A stretch of 64,000 nucleotides of DNA from Candidatus Aenigmatarchaeota archaeon (GTDB lineage Archaea; Aenigmatarchaeota; Aenigmatarchaeia; QMZP01; JAFGSV01), in the NCBI GenBank assembly GCA_016934325.1, contig JAFGSV010000028.1, forward strand, positions 1-64,000, given 5' to 3'. The position numbers and the translations under genes were made by a program. Positions 43,116-51,793 of the stretch are shown here, in pieces. Positions within the stretch are counted from its first letter, which is position 1, and every line of letters begins with the position of its first letter. The notes under the pieces are model-generated. The model searched no databases, was not told where the DNA came from, and saw only the letters and a program-made list of their open reading frames with translations.

Positions 43116-43187
43116 CTACCAGTCCTCTTCTTCCTCGCCGTCGATATCCTCTTCATCAATCAAGTCTTCCTGCTCCCAGAATCGCAT
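43116..43187 (-). CDS. Acidic 23-residue microprotein
   Basis: A 24-codon ORF encodes a short protein that begins MRFWEQEDLIDEEDID and ends in Glu-Glu-Glu-Glu-Asp-Trp. Two-thirds of the residues from position 5 are Asp or Glu. It has a near-perfect ribosome-binding site (ggaggt, 6 nt before the ATG) and a TATA (atttaaatg, 43231-43239) at a suitable distance. That combination is unlikely by chance. Its function is unknown; nucleic-acid mimicry or binding to basic ribosomal proteins are guesses. The neighbours are TrmB (convergent) and aIF5A upstream. Confidence 0.6.
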   Translation of the reverse strand: MRFWEQEDLIDEEDIDGEEEEDW

Positions 43188-43230
43188 AAAGACCTCCACG
43201 GGCAAAATAATAATTAGATAATGTAATAAC

Positions 43231-43239
43231 ATTTAAATG
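43231..43239 (-). promoter_or_regulatory. TATA box of the microprotein gene
   Basis: The minus-strand catttaaat lies about 45 bp before the start codon and about 35 bp before the ribosome-binding site. It would place the transcript start near 43209. Confidence 0.5.
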
Positions 43240-43325
43240 CTTTACTGGTATAACGCGGTCCCATGGCTCCGGGACTGCCGCGGAGCGGACATGCGGCTGC
43301 GCTGCCCCAATCCCATCAAAGGCGC

Positions 43326-43712
43326 TCAAGCCTCTTTCACCAGTATCCTGTTCCCGATCTTCCAGTAACCGACTTCCTGGCCGGACTGCAGCTTTCCCTT
43401 GAACTCGGCCGGGATGCTTGCGTCGAAGGTGCTGTAGTCCTCGAGGTTCATGAGCTGCACGAAGTCCCCGCTCACCGAAATTACCTGGGCCTTGTTCTTC
43501 TCTATTATGGGAACCGTGACGCCAGCGTCCGCCGGCTTGAGCAGGGACCTTTTCCTGCCGTCGAACAGGCCCAGGGCATCGACCCTCGCCTTTGTCGAGC
43601 CGTGCTTCCCGGGCTTGGAGAGCGTTATCTTCAGAACCTTGCACGGCTCGTCGTCTATCATCACGTAATGGCCTGGCCTGAGGCTCTTTATGCTGCTGTT
43701 TTTTGTGGCCAT
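43326..43712 (-). CDS. eif5A: Translation initiation factor aIF5A
   Basis: The 128-residue protein has the eIF5A two-domain layout. The N-terminal SH3-like part carries the modification loop SKPGKHGSTKARV, in which the central Lys (in GKHG) is the hypusine/deoxyhypusine site. A C-terminal OB fold ends in a beta strand (VGYWKIGNRILV). aIF5A relieves ribosome stalling at proline stretches. The gene stands alone with an AT-rich promoter region at its 5' end, divergent from the DUF655 gene. Confidence 0.95.
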   Translation of the reverse strand: MATKNSSIKSLRPGHYVMIDDEPCKVLKITLSKPGKHGSTKARVDALGLFDGRKRSLLKPADAGVTVPIIEKNKAQVISVSGDFVQLMNLEDYSTFDASIPAEFKGKLQSGQEVGYWKIGNRILVKEA

Positions 43713-43862
43713 AACTCTTATTGTGGATGCCAGTTAATAAGATTTTTTCTTTTCCGGGTGGTTTCAGGTTTGTGCGCGGGAGCACATTGAAGCGCCCTGA
43801 GCCCGACTTCCTAATCACAAATATAAAACAACAAGTTATTGATATCCTATGAAGGTGGCAAA

Positions 43863-44435
43863 ATGATAGTTAAATCTATAAAGAAGGACGAATGGGCCGT
43901 GGTCCTTGACTTCCTGGCCAGGGGCCATTATGGCATGCAGAGGTCCGAGCCCATGGCGCAGGTGATAGGGGAGAGGTACTTCTCCCTGCTGGAGGTGATC
44001 ACCAGGGAGGACCTCACGCTGAAGCCCGAGGACAGGGTCTACATAGGGGACGGCAAGAGGAAGGACGTTAAGTATATCAGGAAGAGGATCGAGTATGGGG
44101 AGCTCACCGTCGCGGCGAAGGAGGAGCTCACCGATATAATCGAGAAAGTCGTCATGAAGAACCCCAAGATGTTCCTTGAATTCTTCAACAGGTCTGGGCC
44201 CGTCACCACCAGGCTGCACCAGCTCGAGCTGCTCCCGGGGATCGGGAAGAGGCACCTTTGGGCCATCATAACCGAGCGCAAGAGGGAGCCTTTCGACTCG
44301 TTCCAGGACCTGAAGAAGAGGGTGGCCCTGCTTCCGGATCCCGAGAAGCTCATCGTCAGGAGGGTTCTGAGCGAGCTCGAGAACAAGGACAGGTACAGGA
44401 TCTTCGTCCCGAGATGGGAGAAGAAGGAGAAGTGA
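43863..44435 (+). CDS. DUF655 protein with helix-hairpin-helix
   Basis: The 190-residue protein matches the conserved archaeal DUF655 family. It has an OB-like N-terminal half (WAVVLDFLARGHYG, EDRVYIGDG) and a C-terminal helix-hairpin-helix (LELLPGIGKRHLWAIITERK). DUF655 proteins are thought to bind nucleic acid; no enzyme activity is established. I chose ATG 43863, with aaggtggc just upstream, over the TTG at 43839. A CBS-pair gene follows 4 bp later, so the two are probably co-transcribed. Confidence 0.88.
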   Translation: MIVKSIKKDEWAVVLDFLARGHYGMQRSEPMAQVIGERYFSLLEVITREDLTLKPEDRVYIGDGKRKDVKYIRKRIEYGELTVAAKEELTDIIEKVVMKNPKMFLEFFNRSGPVTTRLHQLELLPGIGKRHLWAIITERKREPFDSFQDLKKRVALLPDPEKLIVRRVLSELENKDRYRIFVPRWEKKEK

Positions 44436-44439
44436 ACCT

Positions 44440-44871
44440 ATGATCGTGAAGGACATCATGCAGACGGACATCGAGAAGGTGGACGCAAGCGTGAACGTGA
44501 AGGAAGCCGCCAGGAGAATGTCGGCGAAGAAGATAGGCTGCCTGCTGGTCGTCGAGGACCACAAGCTCCTGGGCATCGTCACCGAGGACGACATCATAAA
44601 GAAGGTGGTCGTCGAGGGGAAGACCCCGCACAGCATCACCGTGGCGGAAATCATGGAAAGGGAGGTCGTCCGCATCTCGCCAGATGAGACGATAGAGACG
44701 GCGGCGGAGATCATGACCCAGAAGAAGATAAAGAAGCTGCCTGTCGTCGGCGGCAAGAAGCTCCTCGGGATCATAACGGCAACCGACATGGTGGCTGCCG
44801 AGCCCAGGATGATGGAGCATCTCGGGGAGCTGCTGCTGTTCGCAAAGAAGCCCCAGAGGATAGCGGGTTAG
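44440..44871 (+). CDS. CBS-domain pair protein
   Basis: The 143-residue protein consists only of two CBS domains (about 1-58 and 64-120; GIVTEDDIIKKVV and GIITATDMVA). It would form a Bateman module that binds adenosine nucleotides. Its CBS sequence resembles that of the CBS/pseudo-KaiC fusion at 33894 (KLLGIVTEDDIIKKVVV against KVVGIVTERDILSKLVL), which suggests a shared ancestor. It follows the DUF655 gene by 4 bp. Confidence 0.92.
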   Translation: MIVKDIMQTDIEKVDASVNVKEAARRMSAKKIGCLLVVEDHKLLGIVTEDDIIKKVVVEGKTPHSITVAEIMEREVVRISPDETIETAAEIMTQKKIKKLPVVGGKKLLGIITATDMVAAEPRMMEHLGELLLFAKKPQRIAG

Positions 44872-45007
44872 CCCTGCCATCATTATATCATCGCTTGGTG
44901 TCGGTTATCGTTGTTATTTGATTTTAATTACTGACGAGTTGTTATCGATAGGTTTTTAAAGATTCGCGGGCTTAATTCAGAATGTAGTTAATGGGGGATT
45001 AGATATA

Positions 45008-45877
45008 ATGGTAATGCTGGCTGCTCCAATGGTTGGCAGGAACAGGGACCTGATAAGAACGATGGATACGCTTTTCCGGGACACTCCCGCAAGCGTTAGC
45101 GGGGATATAAGTGAGGAAAGGCGGGCTTCTCTTGAAAACCAGCTTAGGAGCGCTGCGGCATACGCCAAATATTCCATGGAGGAAAGAGGGCTCTATCCAG
45201 TAGGACCCCAAACCGAAAGCATGAGAGTCCTGCCGATTGAGCCTGATGAAAGAGGTCTAGAAGAAGGCCATACGAATGGCGGCAGGATAGTCATCAACTC
45301 TTACCGGATACCCGGCACGAGATATTATCGCCAGCTTCAGAAGTGGATTGGCAAGAGGGATGGAGCATTCGGTCGGTACCTGAAAGAAAAGTTAGGAACC
45401 CCTGAAAAGGCGGATGAGTCTTTGGGATATGCCGTCTACCACGAGGCAAACCACAACGAGACACAGCTCAGGCCGATGAGAACGAAGGATGGCAGAGTGC
45501 TGAAGCCCTTCGTAGAGAGACTCTTCAATGGGCTGAAAAGATATTATGTGAAGCGGTTGAAGAAGAACGACAAATGGATTTCGGACTTCCTTGCATATCT
45601 GAGCTTCAGGCCTTTGGCAGAAGGGATGAACGAGGTATTCACCGAGAACGCATACAATGGAAGGACGGCTGCAGAGATATCAAGGGTTAGGGGCAAAATG
45701 CCGGACACTTACAGCTGGTATGCAAAGGGCTCCGCGGATTTCTGCGCAAGACATAAACTTGATCCGGGGGAAGAGGGCGCTCACTTCTATGGAAGGGAAG
45801 ACCTTTTACGAGACTATGTCGATGAGCATCCGGCCAGAATAAGAATTCCGAAATCTTACCTTAAAAAAGCTGCATGA
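45008..45877 (+). CDS. Orphan protein with HExxH-like motif (putative metallopeptidase)
   Basis: The 289-residue soluble protein has YHEANH at residues 144-149, a match to the zincin HExxH. A downstream acidic helix (LAEGMNEVFTE, with Glu205/Glu209) could give the third zinc ligand. No transmembrane segment or signal peptide is visible. I found no family to name. The start at 45008 follows gggggat; ATG 45014 is possible. It is a single gene with its own TATA (tttttaaag near 44952) and is AT-richer than DUF655 before it. Confidence 0.6.
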   Translation: MVMLAAPMVGRNRDLIRTMDTLFRDTPASVSGDISEERRASLENQLRSAAAYAKYSMEERGLYPVGPQTESMRVLPIEPDERGLEEGHTNGGRIVINSYRIPGTRYYRQLQKWIGKRDGAFGRYLKEKLGTPEKADESLGYAVYHEANHNETQLRPMRTKDGRVLKPFVERLFNGLKRYYVKRLKKNDKWISDFLAYLSFRPLAEGMNEVFTENAYNGRTAAEISRVRGKMPDTYSWYAKGSADFCARHKLDPGEEGAHFYGREDLLRDYVDEHPARIRIPKSYLKKAA

Positions 45878-46002
45878 ATGCCGCTTCTCGGTTCTAAAAA
45901 CGGTAAATGCCTATTCGCTTTCATTCACGGGATCGATAAACAACAGCATTGACAGCATCGGGCTTCGAATATTTATAAGGAAGGCAGGGGCAATAATATA
46001 GT

Positions 46003-46434
46003 ATGCATAAACAAAAGGGTATAACTCCAATAATAGCCATACTAGTGATCCTGCTGATAACCATAGCGATAACGGGATCCGCCTGGATCTACATATCCAC
46101 CTACTACAGCGGCATGACCAGCGAAGCGATAGAGATCACGAGCGTTGACTGCACAGGCAGCGGGGCAACCATATACATCCACAACATCGGGACAGACACG
46201 ATATCGACCAACAACATCGCTATATCGCGGGAGGTCGTGACTGGCGATTGTGTGAATTCCAGCGGTGGCGTAACGACCGCGTTGGCTGCGTCATGGGGGG
46301 GAGCCACTGAGGTCAGTCCCGGGGGGACTCTGATTTTCAAGGACACGAACTGCGTCAGGTCCGTCAATGCCAGCGTTGCCAGTTACACTGTCATCTCAGG
46401 CGGCAGGGTTCAGAAGTTGCAGATAAGCTGCTGA
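46003..46434 (+). CDS. Archaeal type IV pilin-like protein
   Basis: The 143-residue protein has an archaeal class III signal: short basic N-terminus, KG before a hydrophobic helix (ITPIIAILVILLITIAITG), and cleavage expected after Gly6. A small beta domain follows with one Cys pair region (VDCTGSG, GDCVNSS, DTNCVRS, LQISC). The layout matches archaeal pilins (DUF1628-like). No pilus ATPase or membrane platform gene is adjacent, so assembly would depend on genes elsewhere. A TATA-like ttataagg lies just upstream. Confidence 0.88.
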   Translation: MHKQKGITPIIAILVILLITIAITGSAWIYISTYYSGMTSEAIEITSVDCTGSGATIYIHNIGTDTISTNNIAISREVVTGDCVNSSGGVTTALAASWGGATEVSPGGTLIFKDTNCVRSVNASVASYTVISGGRVQKLQISC

Positions 46435-46575
46435 GCTAGTATTGACTTTACAATATTTGTTATTGGACTTATATTTCAGTGATGGGGGAACTTGGTAGGC
46501 TATAGGCTTGTTGAGTTCCTTTCATCGGATTCTACTGGTCTCAAGCTAATATTTTTGTTACCCTAATATAATAAT

Positions 46576-47448
46576 ATGCTAATCAGAAAAAAATCGCTGA
46601 AGATCCAGGAAAGGCTCGGGATGAACATAGGGGTCGCATATGGCGTTTCCACCATACCGGTGGCCAAGACCATCGGCCAGACCCTGGATGTCCTGAGGGA
46701 GCTTTACAAGATAGGCTTCAAGGCTCTCGTGCTTCCCAGGGAGCTGTTCGCGGGCATAAAGAACATGACGGAGCTCTACAAGGACTATTACGGCGACCTG
46801 CTCAGGCTTAAGAACATAGCAAAGAAGTTCAACATCGAGCTCTCGCTCCATCTCTCGAATCTGACTGACCTGCCCGACGAGAAGCTCAGGCTCTTCTCGA
46901 CGATCGCCTCCGTCATGGACTGCAGGATACTGACGATCCACCCCACATTCTACCCGAGGATGCCCCAGGACCAGGCAAGCAGGCTCGTCGTATACAAGAT
47001 CAACGAGATCGTGAACGAGCTGAGGGTCAAGGCGAACATAGGCATAGAGACCACGGGCAGGATCGGCGAGCTGGGATCGATCGAGGACGTCATAGACATA
47101 TGCAAGAGGACCAAGAACACGGAGCCCGTGATAAACTGGGCGCACGTGCACGCCAGGGGAGCAGGCTGCCTGAACAGCCAGGAGGATTTCAAGAAGGTGA
47201 TCGAGCAGGTCAAGTTTGGCGTCGGGCAGCAGTGGCTGAGGAGCGCTTTCTTCTTCTTCTCCGGCATAAAATACGGGCCATCCGGGGAGATAGGCCATAC
47301 GTCGTTCCTGCAATCAGACCTGAAGCTCGATCATCTCATCAGGAGCGTGCTGGCCTTCGGCATGCGGGGGACCCTCATATTCGAGGAAGCGGCCAGGGAG
47401 AGGAACGTCGTCTCGATTCTAGACCAGCTGGGTGACATGGTCAGATGA
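46576..47448 (+). CDS. Endonuclease IV/xylose isomerase-like TIM barrel
   Basis: The 290-residue protein has the AP-endonuclease-2 fold order. Metal-ligand strands are recognisable in LSLHLSNLTD, LTIHPTFYPR, IGIETTGRIGELGS (Glu) and INWAHVHARG, and GEIGHTSF follows. That is consistent with an endonuclease IV-like metal site, though a xylose-isomerase-type sugar enzyme is possible. A TATA about 26 bp upstream favours a leaderless start at 46576; ATG 46621 would also fit. It overlaps the cytidylate kinase gene by 4 nt (ATGA). A much larger barrel protein at 49959 may be a distant relative. Confidence 0.8.
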   Translation: MLIRKKSLKIQERLGMNIGVAYGVSTIPVAKTIGQTLDVLRELYKIGFKALVLPRELFAGIKNMTELYKDYYGDLLRLKNIAKKFNIELSLHLSNLTDLPDEKLRLFSTIASVMDCRILTIHPTFYPRMPQDQASRLVVYKINEIVNELRVKANIGIETTGRIGELGSIEDVIDICKRTKNTEPVINWAHVHARGAGCLNSQEDFKKVIEQVKFGVGQQWLRSAFFFFSGIKYGPSGEIGHTSFLQSDLKLDHLIRSVLAFGMRGTLIFEEAARERNVVSILDQLGDMVR

Positions 47449-48002
47449 TCGTCACCATTTCCGGCTTGCCGGGCTCCGGGAAGAGCACAGTGGGGAAGCT
47501 GCTGGCGAAGAGGCTGGGCTACAGATTCCGCTCGGTGGGCGACCTGAGAGGGGAATGGGCGGTCGGCATGGGCATCACCATCGACGAGCTCAACAAGCTT
47601 GGGGAGAGGGAGGATTGGACGGACAGGAAGGCGGACGAACACCAGAAGGGGCTAGGGGAGCGCGAGGATGACTTCGTCATTGACGGGCGCCTTTCGTTCC
47701 ATTTCATACCCAGGTCTTTCAAGGTCTTCCTGGACGTGAAGACGCAAGAGGCGGCAAGGAGGATCCTGCAAGACGACAGGCCCGACGAGCCTGCAGGCAC
47801 CGCTGAGGGCATTGGGAAGTCGCTTGAGCGAAGGGTGAGAAGCGATGACAAGAGGTACAGGAAGCTGTATGGCATCGATTTCAGGGACAGGCGCCATTTC
47901 GACCTGGTGATAGACACCACGGACCTGACGCCGCAGCAGGTCACGGATGAGATACTGAAGGCCGTCAAGGGGAAGCAGCGGGAGAAGGCATCGAAACAAT
48001 AA
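47445..48002 (+). CDS. cmk: Archaeal-type cytidylate kinase
   Basis: The 185-residue P-loop kinase has GLPGSGKST (Walker A) at the N-terminus, GDLRGEWA, and a LID-like segment DFVIDGRLSFHFIP, then a basic RDRRHFDLVIDT end. This is the archaeal Cmk/AAA_18 type, which phosphorylates CMP/dCMP. It is translationally coupled to the endonuclease IV-like gene (4-nt overlap) and followed 37 bp later by a KaiC-like gene on the same strand. Confidence 0.85.
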   Translation: MIVTISGLPGSGKSTVGKLLAKRLGYRFRSVGDLRGEWAVGMGITIDELNKLGEREDWTDRKADEHQKGLGEREDDFVIDGRLSFHFIPRSFKVFLDVKTQEAARRILQDDRPDEPAGTAEGIGKSLERRVRSDDKRYRKLYGIDFRDRRHFDLVIDTTDLTPQQVTDEILKAVKGKQREKASKQ

Positions 48003-48039
48003 ATATCGACACGGGCAAATAATATTCAGGTGTTTTATT

Positions 48040-48657
48040 TTGGAAAGGATCAAGTCTGGCGTTCCGGGATTCGACGGGCTCGTGGACGGCGGATTGCCCA
48101 AGGGATTCATAGTGCTTGTTTCGGGCGCTCCGGGGACAGGGAAGACCATATTCGGCCTGCATTTCCTGTTAGAGGGCATAAGGAACGGGGAGCGGTGCGT
48201 CTACATAACGTATTCGCAATCGCCAAAGGACATCAGGGACCAGGGCGCCGTCCTTGGATGGGACCTCAGCACGCTGGAATTCGTCGAGCTGAGACCGGAG
48301 GAGTTCGAGGAATCGCTTGCCGGCAAGCGGTACGACAGGATAGTCCTCGATTCGCTCTCATCCGTGGCCGTCATGACGAGGGATTCCCTGGGACGCTTCA
48401 TAAGCAAGGTCAAGGAAATCGGGTGCACGGCCTTGCTGATTTCCGAGCTGCCGAAGGAGACGCAGTGGCTGAGCAGGGACACCATCTCGGAGTTCCTGTG
48501 CGACGGGGTCATCGTTCTGAAGTCCGTCGAGGCTGCCGGCGACGTCAAGAACATGCTCAAGGTCGAGAAGATGAGGTCGACCAAGATAGACCATAAATCC
48601 TTCATCTACAACCTGACCGGAAAAGGTTTCGAGCTCAAGACTTACAAGGTCAGCTGA
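48040..48657 (+). CDS. KaiC-like RecA-superfamily ATPase
   Basis: The 205-residue single KaiC domain has Walker A GAPGTGKT (29-36), CVYITYSQSPKDIRDQ, and a Walker B strand in DRIVLDSLSSVAVM. The C-terminus has CDGVIVLK and EKMRSTKID, the usual KaiC arrangement. It starts with TTG at 48040, as no ATG lies close. It is the third intact KaiC-like ATPase in the window. It lies downstream of cmk and could be in the same operon. Confidence 0.9.
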   Translation: MERIKSGVPGFDGLVDGGLPKGFIVLVSGAPGTGKTIFGLHFLLEGIRNGERCVYITYSQSPKDIRDQGAVLGWDLSTLEFVELRPEEFEESLAGKRYDRIVLDSLSSVAVMTRDSLGRFISKVKEIGCTALLISELPKETQWLSRDTISEFLCDGVIVLKSVEAAGDVKNMLKVEKMRSTKIDHKSFIYNLTGKGFELKTYKVS

Positions 48658-48672
48658 GCCAGAAAAAGCTTG

Positions 48673-49878
48673 TCACTCAGGCCTCATCCTTGACTTGAGT
48701 ATCTTCCCGGCTTCCCTGATGAACTTCCTGACATACTCCCTCTGCAGCAGTATGTGCTGCTTGGGCAGCTCCAGGATCTTGCCTTCCCTCGACACCTTCC
48801 GCAGCTTCTTCAGCTCCTGATAGACGCCAAGGAAATCCTCCGGTATCATGCCCGTCTTGATGAGTTCCTCCTCGAAGGCGCGCTCGAGGTCCGACATCTC
48901 CGATTTGGGAGGGGCCTTGTTTATTGCCTTGAGAAGTGTGAGCGTTGTCTCCCTCATGATCGTGTAGGACTTCTCTATTATGTTCTCCCTCTTCATTATC
49001 TCTATCTTCACTATCAGCTGCTGCATCCTCTTGACGAACTGCTTCGTCTTCCTGATCCAGCTGTCCAGCTCTATGCCCGACATGCTCTGCTTCTTCTTGT
49101 GCTCCACGTCCTTCCTGACCTTCACGATCTCCAGCAGCCAGTCGGCGTATTTCGGCTCCAGCAGCTTCATCTTGCATACCGTCTTCCTGATGGCCTCGGG
49201 GGCGTCGCTCGGCCTGGGCGGGTTCTCTCCCAGGAACATGAGCACCGCCTGGGCCGACTCCAGCATGGCGTAGTAGCAGTCCTCGACGACCATGTATATC
49301 TTGGCGTTCTCGACCCTCTTGATCCTCTTGGGGCCCCTCTCTATGTACTTCTCGACGGCTTCCTTGCTTGGCTTTATCTCGCCCATCTGGAGAAGCCTCT
49401 TGATAGGAAGGAATATGTCCTTGTCATAGACGGGGACTCCCTCCCTGATGAAGTTGAAGACTATGGGATGGCCCAGCCTGACCATGTTCCAGAACTCGGT
49501 GAGCAGATAGGGCTGCTGGACTGACAGCTGGCTGTGTATGTCCTTGGCGATCTTGACGAGCTCCCCATCGATCCTGTCCTTGATCATGGGCGTCATCTTC
49601 TGCCTCGTGTCGTCGAGGATGACGAACACGTCGATGTCCGATTTGCCCTTCCACTCCTCCCTGGCGGTGGAGCCGAACAGGACGACGGACCTGACGATCG
49701 GGCCGTACTTCTTCAGGACCTGCTTGGTGAACTTCTTGAGGATCTCGATCCTCTCTTTCTTGTCCTTGACCTCGACTATCTTGTCCTCCTGCTGCTCTTC
49801 GGCGGATTGCGCCATTCCCGGAACCTCCTTTAGGGGCGCGGGGGCTTTTCTTCTCTTGGGCTTATTTTTTGCAGCCAT
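48673..49878 (-). CDS. Nucleotidyltransferase-HEPN fusion protein
   Basis: The 401-residue protein has a basic N-terminal tail, then a minimal nucleotidyltransferase domain (VVLFGSTAREEWKGKSDIDV, with the GS and DxD catalytic motifs). A long helical domain follows in which KVRKDVEHKK fits the HEPN RxxxxH ribonuclease motif. Most bacterial and archaeal HEPN-MNT toxin-antitoxin pairs are two genes, whereas here both are in one chain. The C-terminus is a basic helical region. I chose ATG 49878. It is convergent with the KaiC gene and heads the run of large orphan genes to its right. Confidence 0.75.
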   Translation of the reverse strand: MAAKNKPKRRKAPAPLKEVPGMAQSAEEQQEDKIVEVKDKKERIEILKKFTKQVLKKYGPIVRSVVLFGSTAREEWKGKSDIDVFVILDDTRQKMTPMIKDRIDGELVKIAKDIHSQLSVQQPYLLTEFWNMVRLGHPIVFNFIREGVPVYDKDIFLPIKRLLQMGEIKPSKEAVEKYIERGPKRIKRVENAKIYMVVEDCYYAMLESAQAVLMFLGENPPRPSDAPEAIRKTVCKMKLLEPKYADWLLEIVKVRKDVEHKKKQSMSGIELDSWIRKTKQFVKRMQQLIVKIEIMKRENIIEKSYTIMRETTLTLLKAINKAPPKSEMSDLERAFEEELIKTGMIPEDFLGVYQELKKLRKVSREGKILELPKQHILLQREYVRKFIREAGKILKSRMRPE

Positions 49879-49958
49879 TTCCAATAATTGATTATCAATT
49901 ATAAAAATCAAACCCAAAGAAGTATGCCGATGGCCGGGACAGGGAATTGCCTTGGGGA

Positions 49959-51779
49959 TTACCTGACTTCCTCTTTCTTGAATATCTCCTTCTTGCCCTT
50001 CCTCACGGCGGCCGTGGAGAGCAGGCCCCACTCCTCCTCGGGGACCTCGAACAGGTCCTTCAGGACGTCGAACCTGTGGTCCATCATTATCTGCTCCTGC
50101 CTCTTGACGTCGAACGCCGTCTTCTCCAGGCCGTAGAAATCCAGCGGGAGCTTGTCAGGGGGTACGTTCTTGTCAAGGTACTTAGCCATTATCTTCAGGG
50201 CATCGACGGACTGCCTGAACGGGTCGTCGCCGCCTCCCCTCTCGAATATCAGGTACACTGTGTGGCCCGGGGACTTGCCGGCCCCCGCGGTCCTCAGTAT
50301 CCAAAGCAGCTCGTAGACCTCCGTCTGGCCGAGCTCGACGGGATAATGGGAATGGAGAGGTGTGGGGTAGGTGCAATGGACGGAGAGGACCATGGATCCG
50401 AAATCGGGGAAGTCCTTCGCCATCTTCTTCCCCTCCACCCAGGGGTCGTATCCCTGCGTGGCCAGGTGCTCGTTGTCTATGGTCAACCACAGGCGATTCG
50501 TCTTGAGCACCTTCCGGGTTGTCCTTACAGCCGAATATATCTGCCTGGGATGGGTGAGCATGTACCTGCCAGCGTACTTAGGGTCCCTGGCGTCCGGTAT
50601 CTCTATCGTCACCTGAAGCTTCCTGGCAATCTCCTGCCTGTCCGGGTCCCCCTTCAGCTCGACAGGTATGAGCTTGTTGTCGATCCATTCGAGCAGGGCC
50701 TTGATGTGCCCCTCGAGGAACTTGGCTCCGACCACGGCGTAGAAGAACTGCTTGAACTCCATGTCGTTCTCCTTCTCGGCCTTGTTCCAGGACCTTATCA
50801 GCCAACCGTTGTCTGAGTAGTCTATCTTGTACCTCGCCAGGACGTCCTTGTAGACATCGGCCATGGCCATCCACTGCGGATCCTTCGTGAAGAATAGGTG
50901 GTGAGCGGCGATCTTGTACGCGTCGACCAGCCTGCCGTATGTATCAATCCGCCATCTCCTGTCCTCGTACTTCTTCTCGGCGAGCTTCTTCCTGACGGCA
51001 TCGTCCATGAGCTGCCTCCTCTCCTGCGATTCCCTGCGTCCCGATTCCTCGGCCACCTCGATGGATATTCTCTCTATCTCCTTCTTCAGCCATTTCTCGA
51101 GCCTTATCGCATTCTGCCTGGCCTCTTCCGTCCTCTTCCTGGCGTATTCCTTCTGCGCTTCCTCCACCTTATCCCTGCCGGGCCTCGCCCTCCTCTCTAT
51201 CTCGGTCTGGTCCCATATCCTCCACTTGGCGTGGGCCCTCGACTGGGCGTCGTAGAACTCCTCCTCGCTCAGGATGAACTGCTCGTAGGTGATGTCCCCC
51301 AGCTTCCTCATGTTCTCTACGAACCAGTTCCTGAGCCTCGTGTTCTCGTAAAGCACCTCGCTGACGAACCTGCCTGCGTGGTCGCACATGGTGATGGTCA
51401 GCTTGGTGCCCGTGTAGGTCAGCAGCTCGACCCAGAAGTGCAGGCATGCGTGGAAAAGGACGTACTTGCATCCCGCGTTGACAGCGGACCGGACGGACTT
51501 CTCCATATGGTCCTGGGCGTCCCTCCAGTCCGTCCTCTCGGGCATGGTCATCGGGACCGTCAGGCTGCCGTGGAAGAACAGGTCCAGTCCCTGGTTCCTG
51601 GATATGTTCCTGAGCTCTATGCCCTCGGTGTAGCTTATCTCGTGGGGGGTGTCCCCCGATATCTCCATGACGTCGGCCCCTCTCGTCAGCGCGTACCCGA
51701 TCTTCTTCACTGTGCTCGCCAGGCTGACATCGTGCGCAATGTAGTACAATCCTGTTGTGACTCCGACCTTGAAGGGCAT
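49959..51779 (-). CDS. TIM-barrel protein with long charged insertion
   Basis: The 606-residue protein opens with a xylose-isomerase/endonuclease-IV-like barrel (FKVGVTTGLYYI, ADVMEISG, LFFHGSL). A long charged helical insertion interrupts it (about residues 165-255). The barrel resumes with candidate metal ligands in LTIDNEHLATQGYD, LSVHCTYPTPLHSHYP and YLIFERGGGDDPF. It could be a metal-dependent nuclease or sugar-phosphate enzyme. The start at 51779 has aaaggaggag upstream that overlaps the previous gene's stop, which implies coupling. A distant relative is at 46576. Confidence 0.7.
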   Translation of the reverse strand: MPFKVGVTTGLYYIAHDVSLASTVKKIGYALTRGADVMEISGDTPHEISYTEGIELRNISRNQGLDLFFHGSLTVPMTMPERTDWRDAQDHMEKSVRSAVNAGCKYVLFHACLHFWVELLTYTGTKLTITMCDHAGRFVSEVLYENTRLRNWFVENMRKLGDITYEQFILSEEEFYDAQSRAHAKWRIWDQTEIERRARPGRDKVEEAQKEYARKRTEEARQNAIRLEKWLKKEIERISIEVAEESGRRESQERRQLMDDAVRKKLAEKKYEDRRWRIDTYGRLVDAYKIAAHHLFFTKDPQWMAMADVYKDVLARYKIDYSDNGWLIRSWNKAEKENDMEFKQFFYAVVGAKFLEGHIKALLEWIDNKLIPVELKGDPDRQEIARKLQVTIEIPDARDPKYAGRYMLTHPRQIYSAVRTTRKVLKTNRLWLTIDNEHLATQGYDPWVEGKKMAKDFPDFGSMVLSVHCTYPTPLHSHYPVELGQTEVYELLWILRTAGAGKSPGHTVYLIFERGGGDDPFRQSVDALKIMAKYLDKNVPPDKLPLDFYGLEKTAFDVKRQEQIMMDHRFDVLKDLFEVPEEEWGLLSTAAVRKGKKEIFKKEEVR

Positions 51780-51793
51780 GTGAGCTCCTCCTT

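Noticed and set aside
42974-43159. 61-codon minus-strand ORF near the microprotein
   Set aside because: It overlaps the microprotein gene in another frame, has no ribosome-binding site, and its composition looks random.
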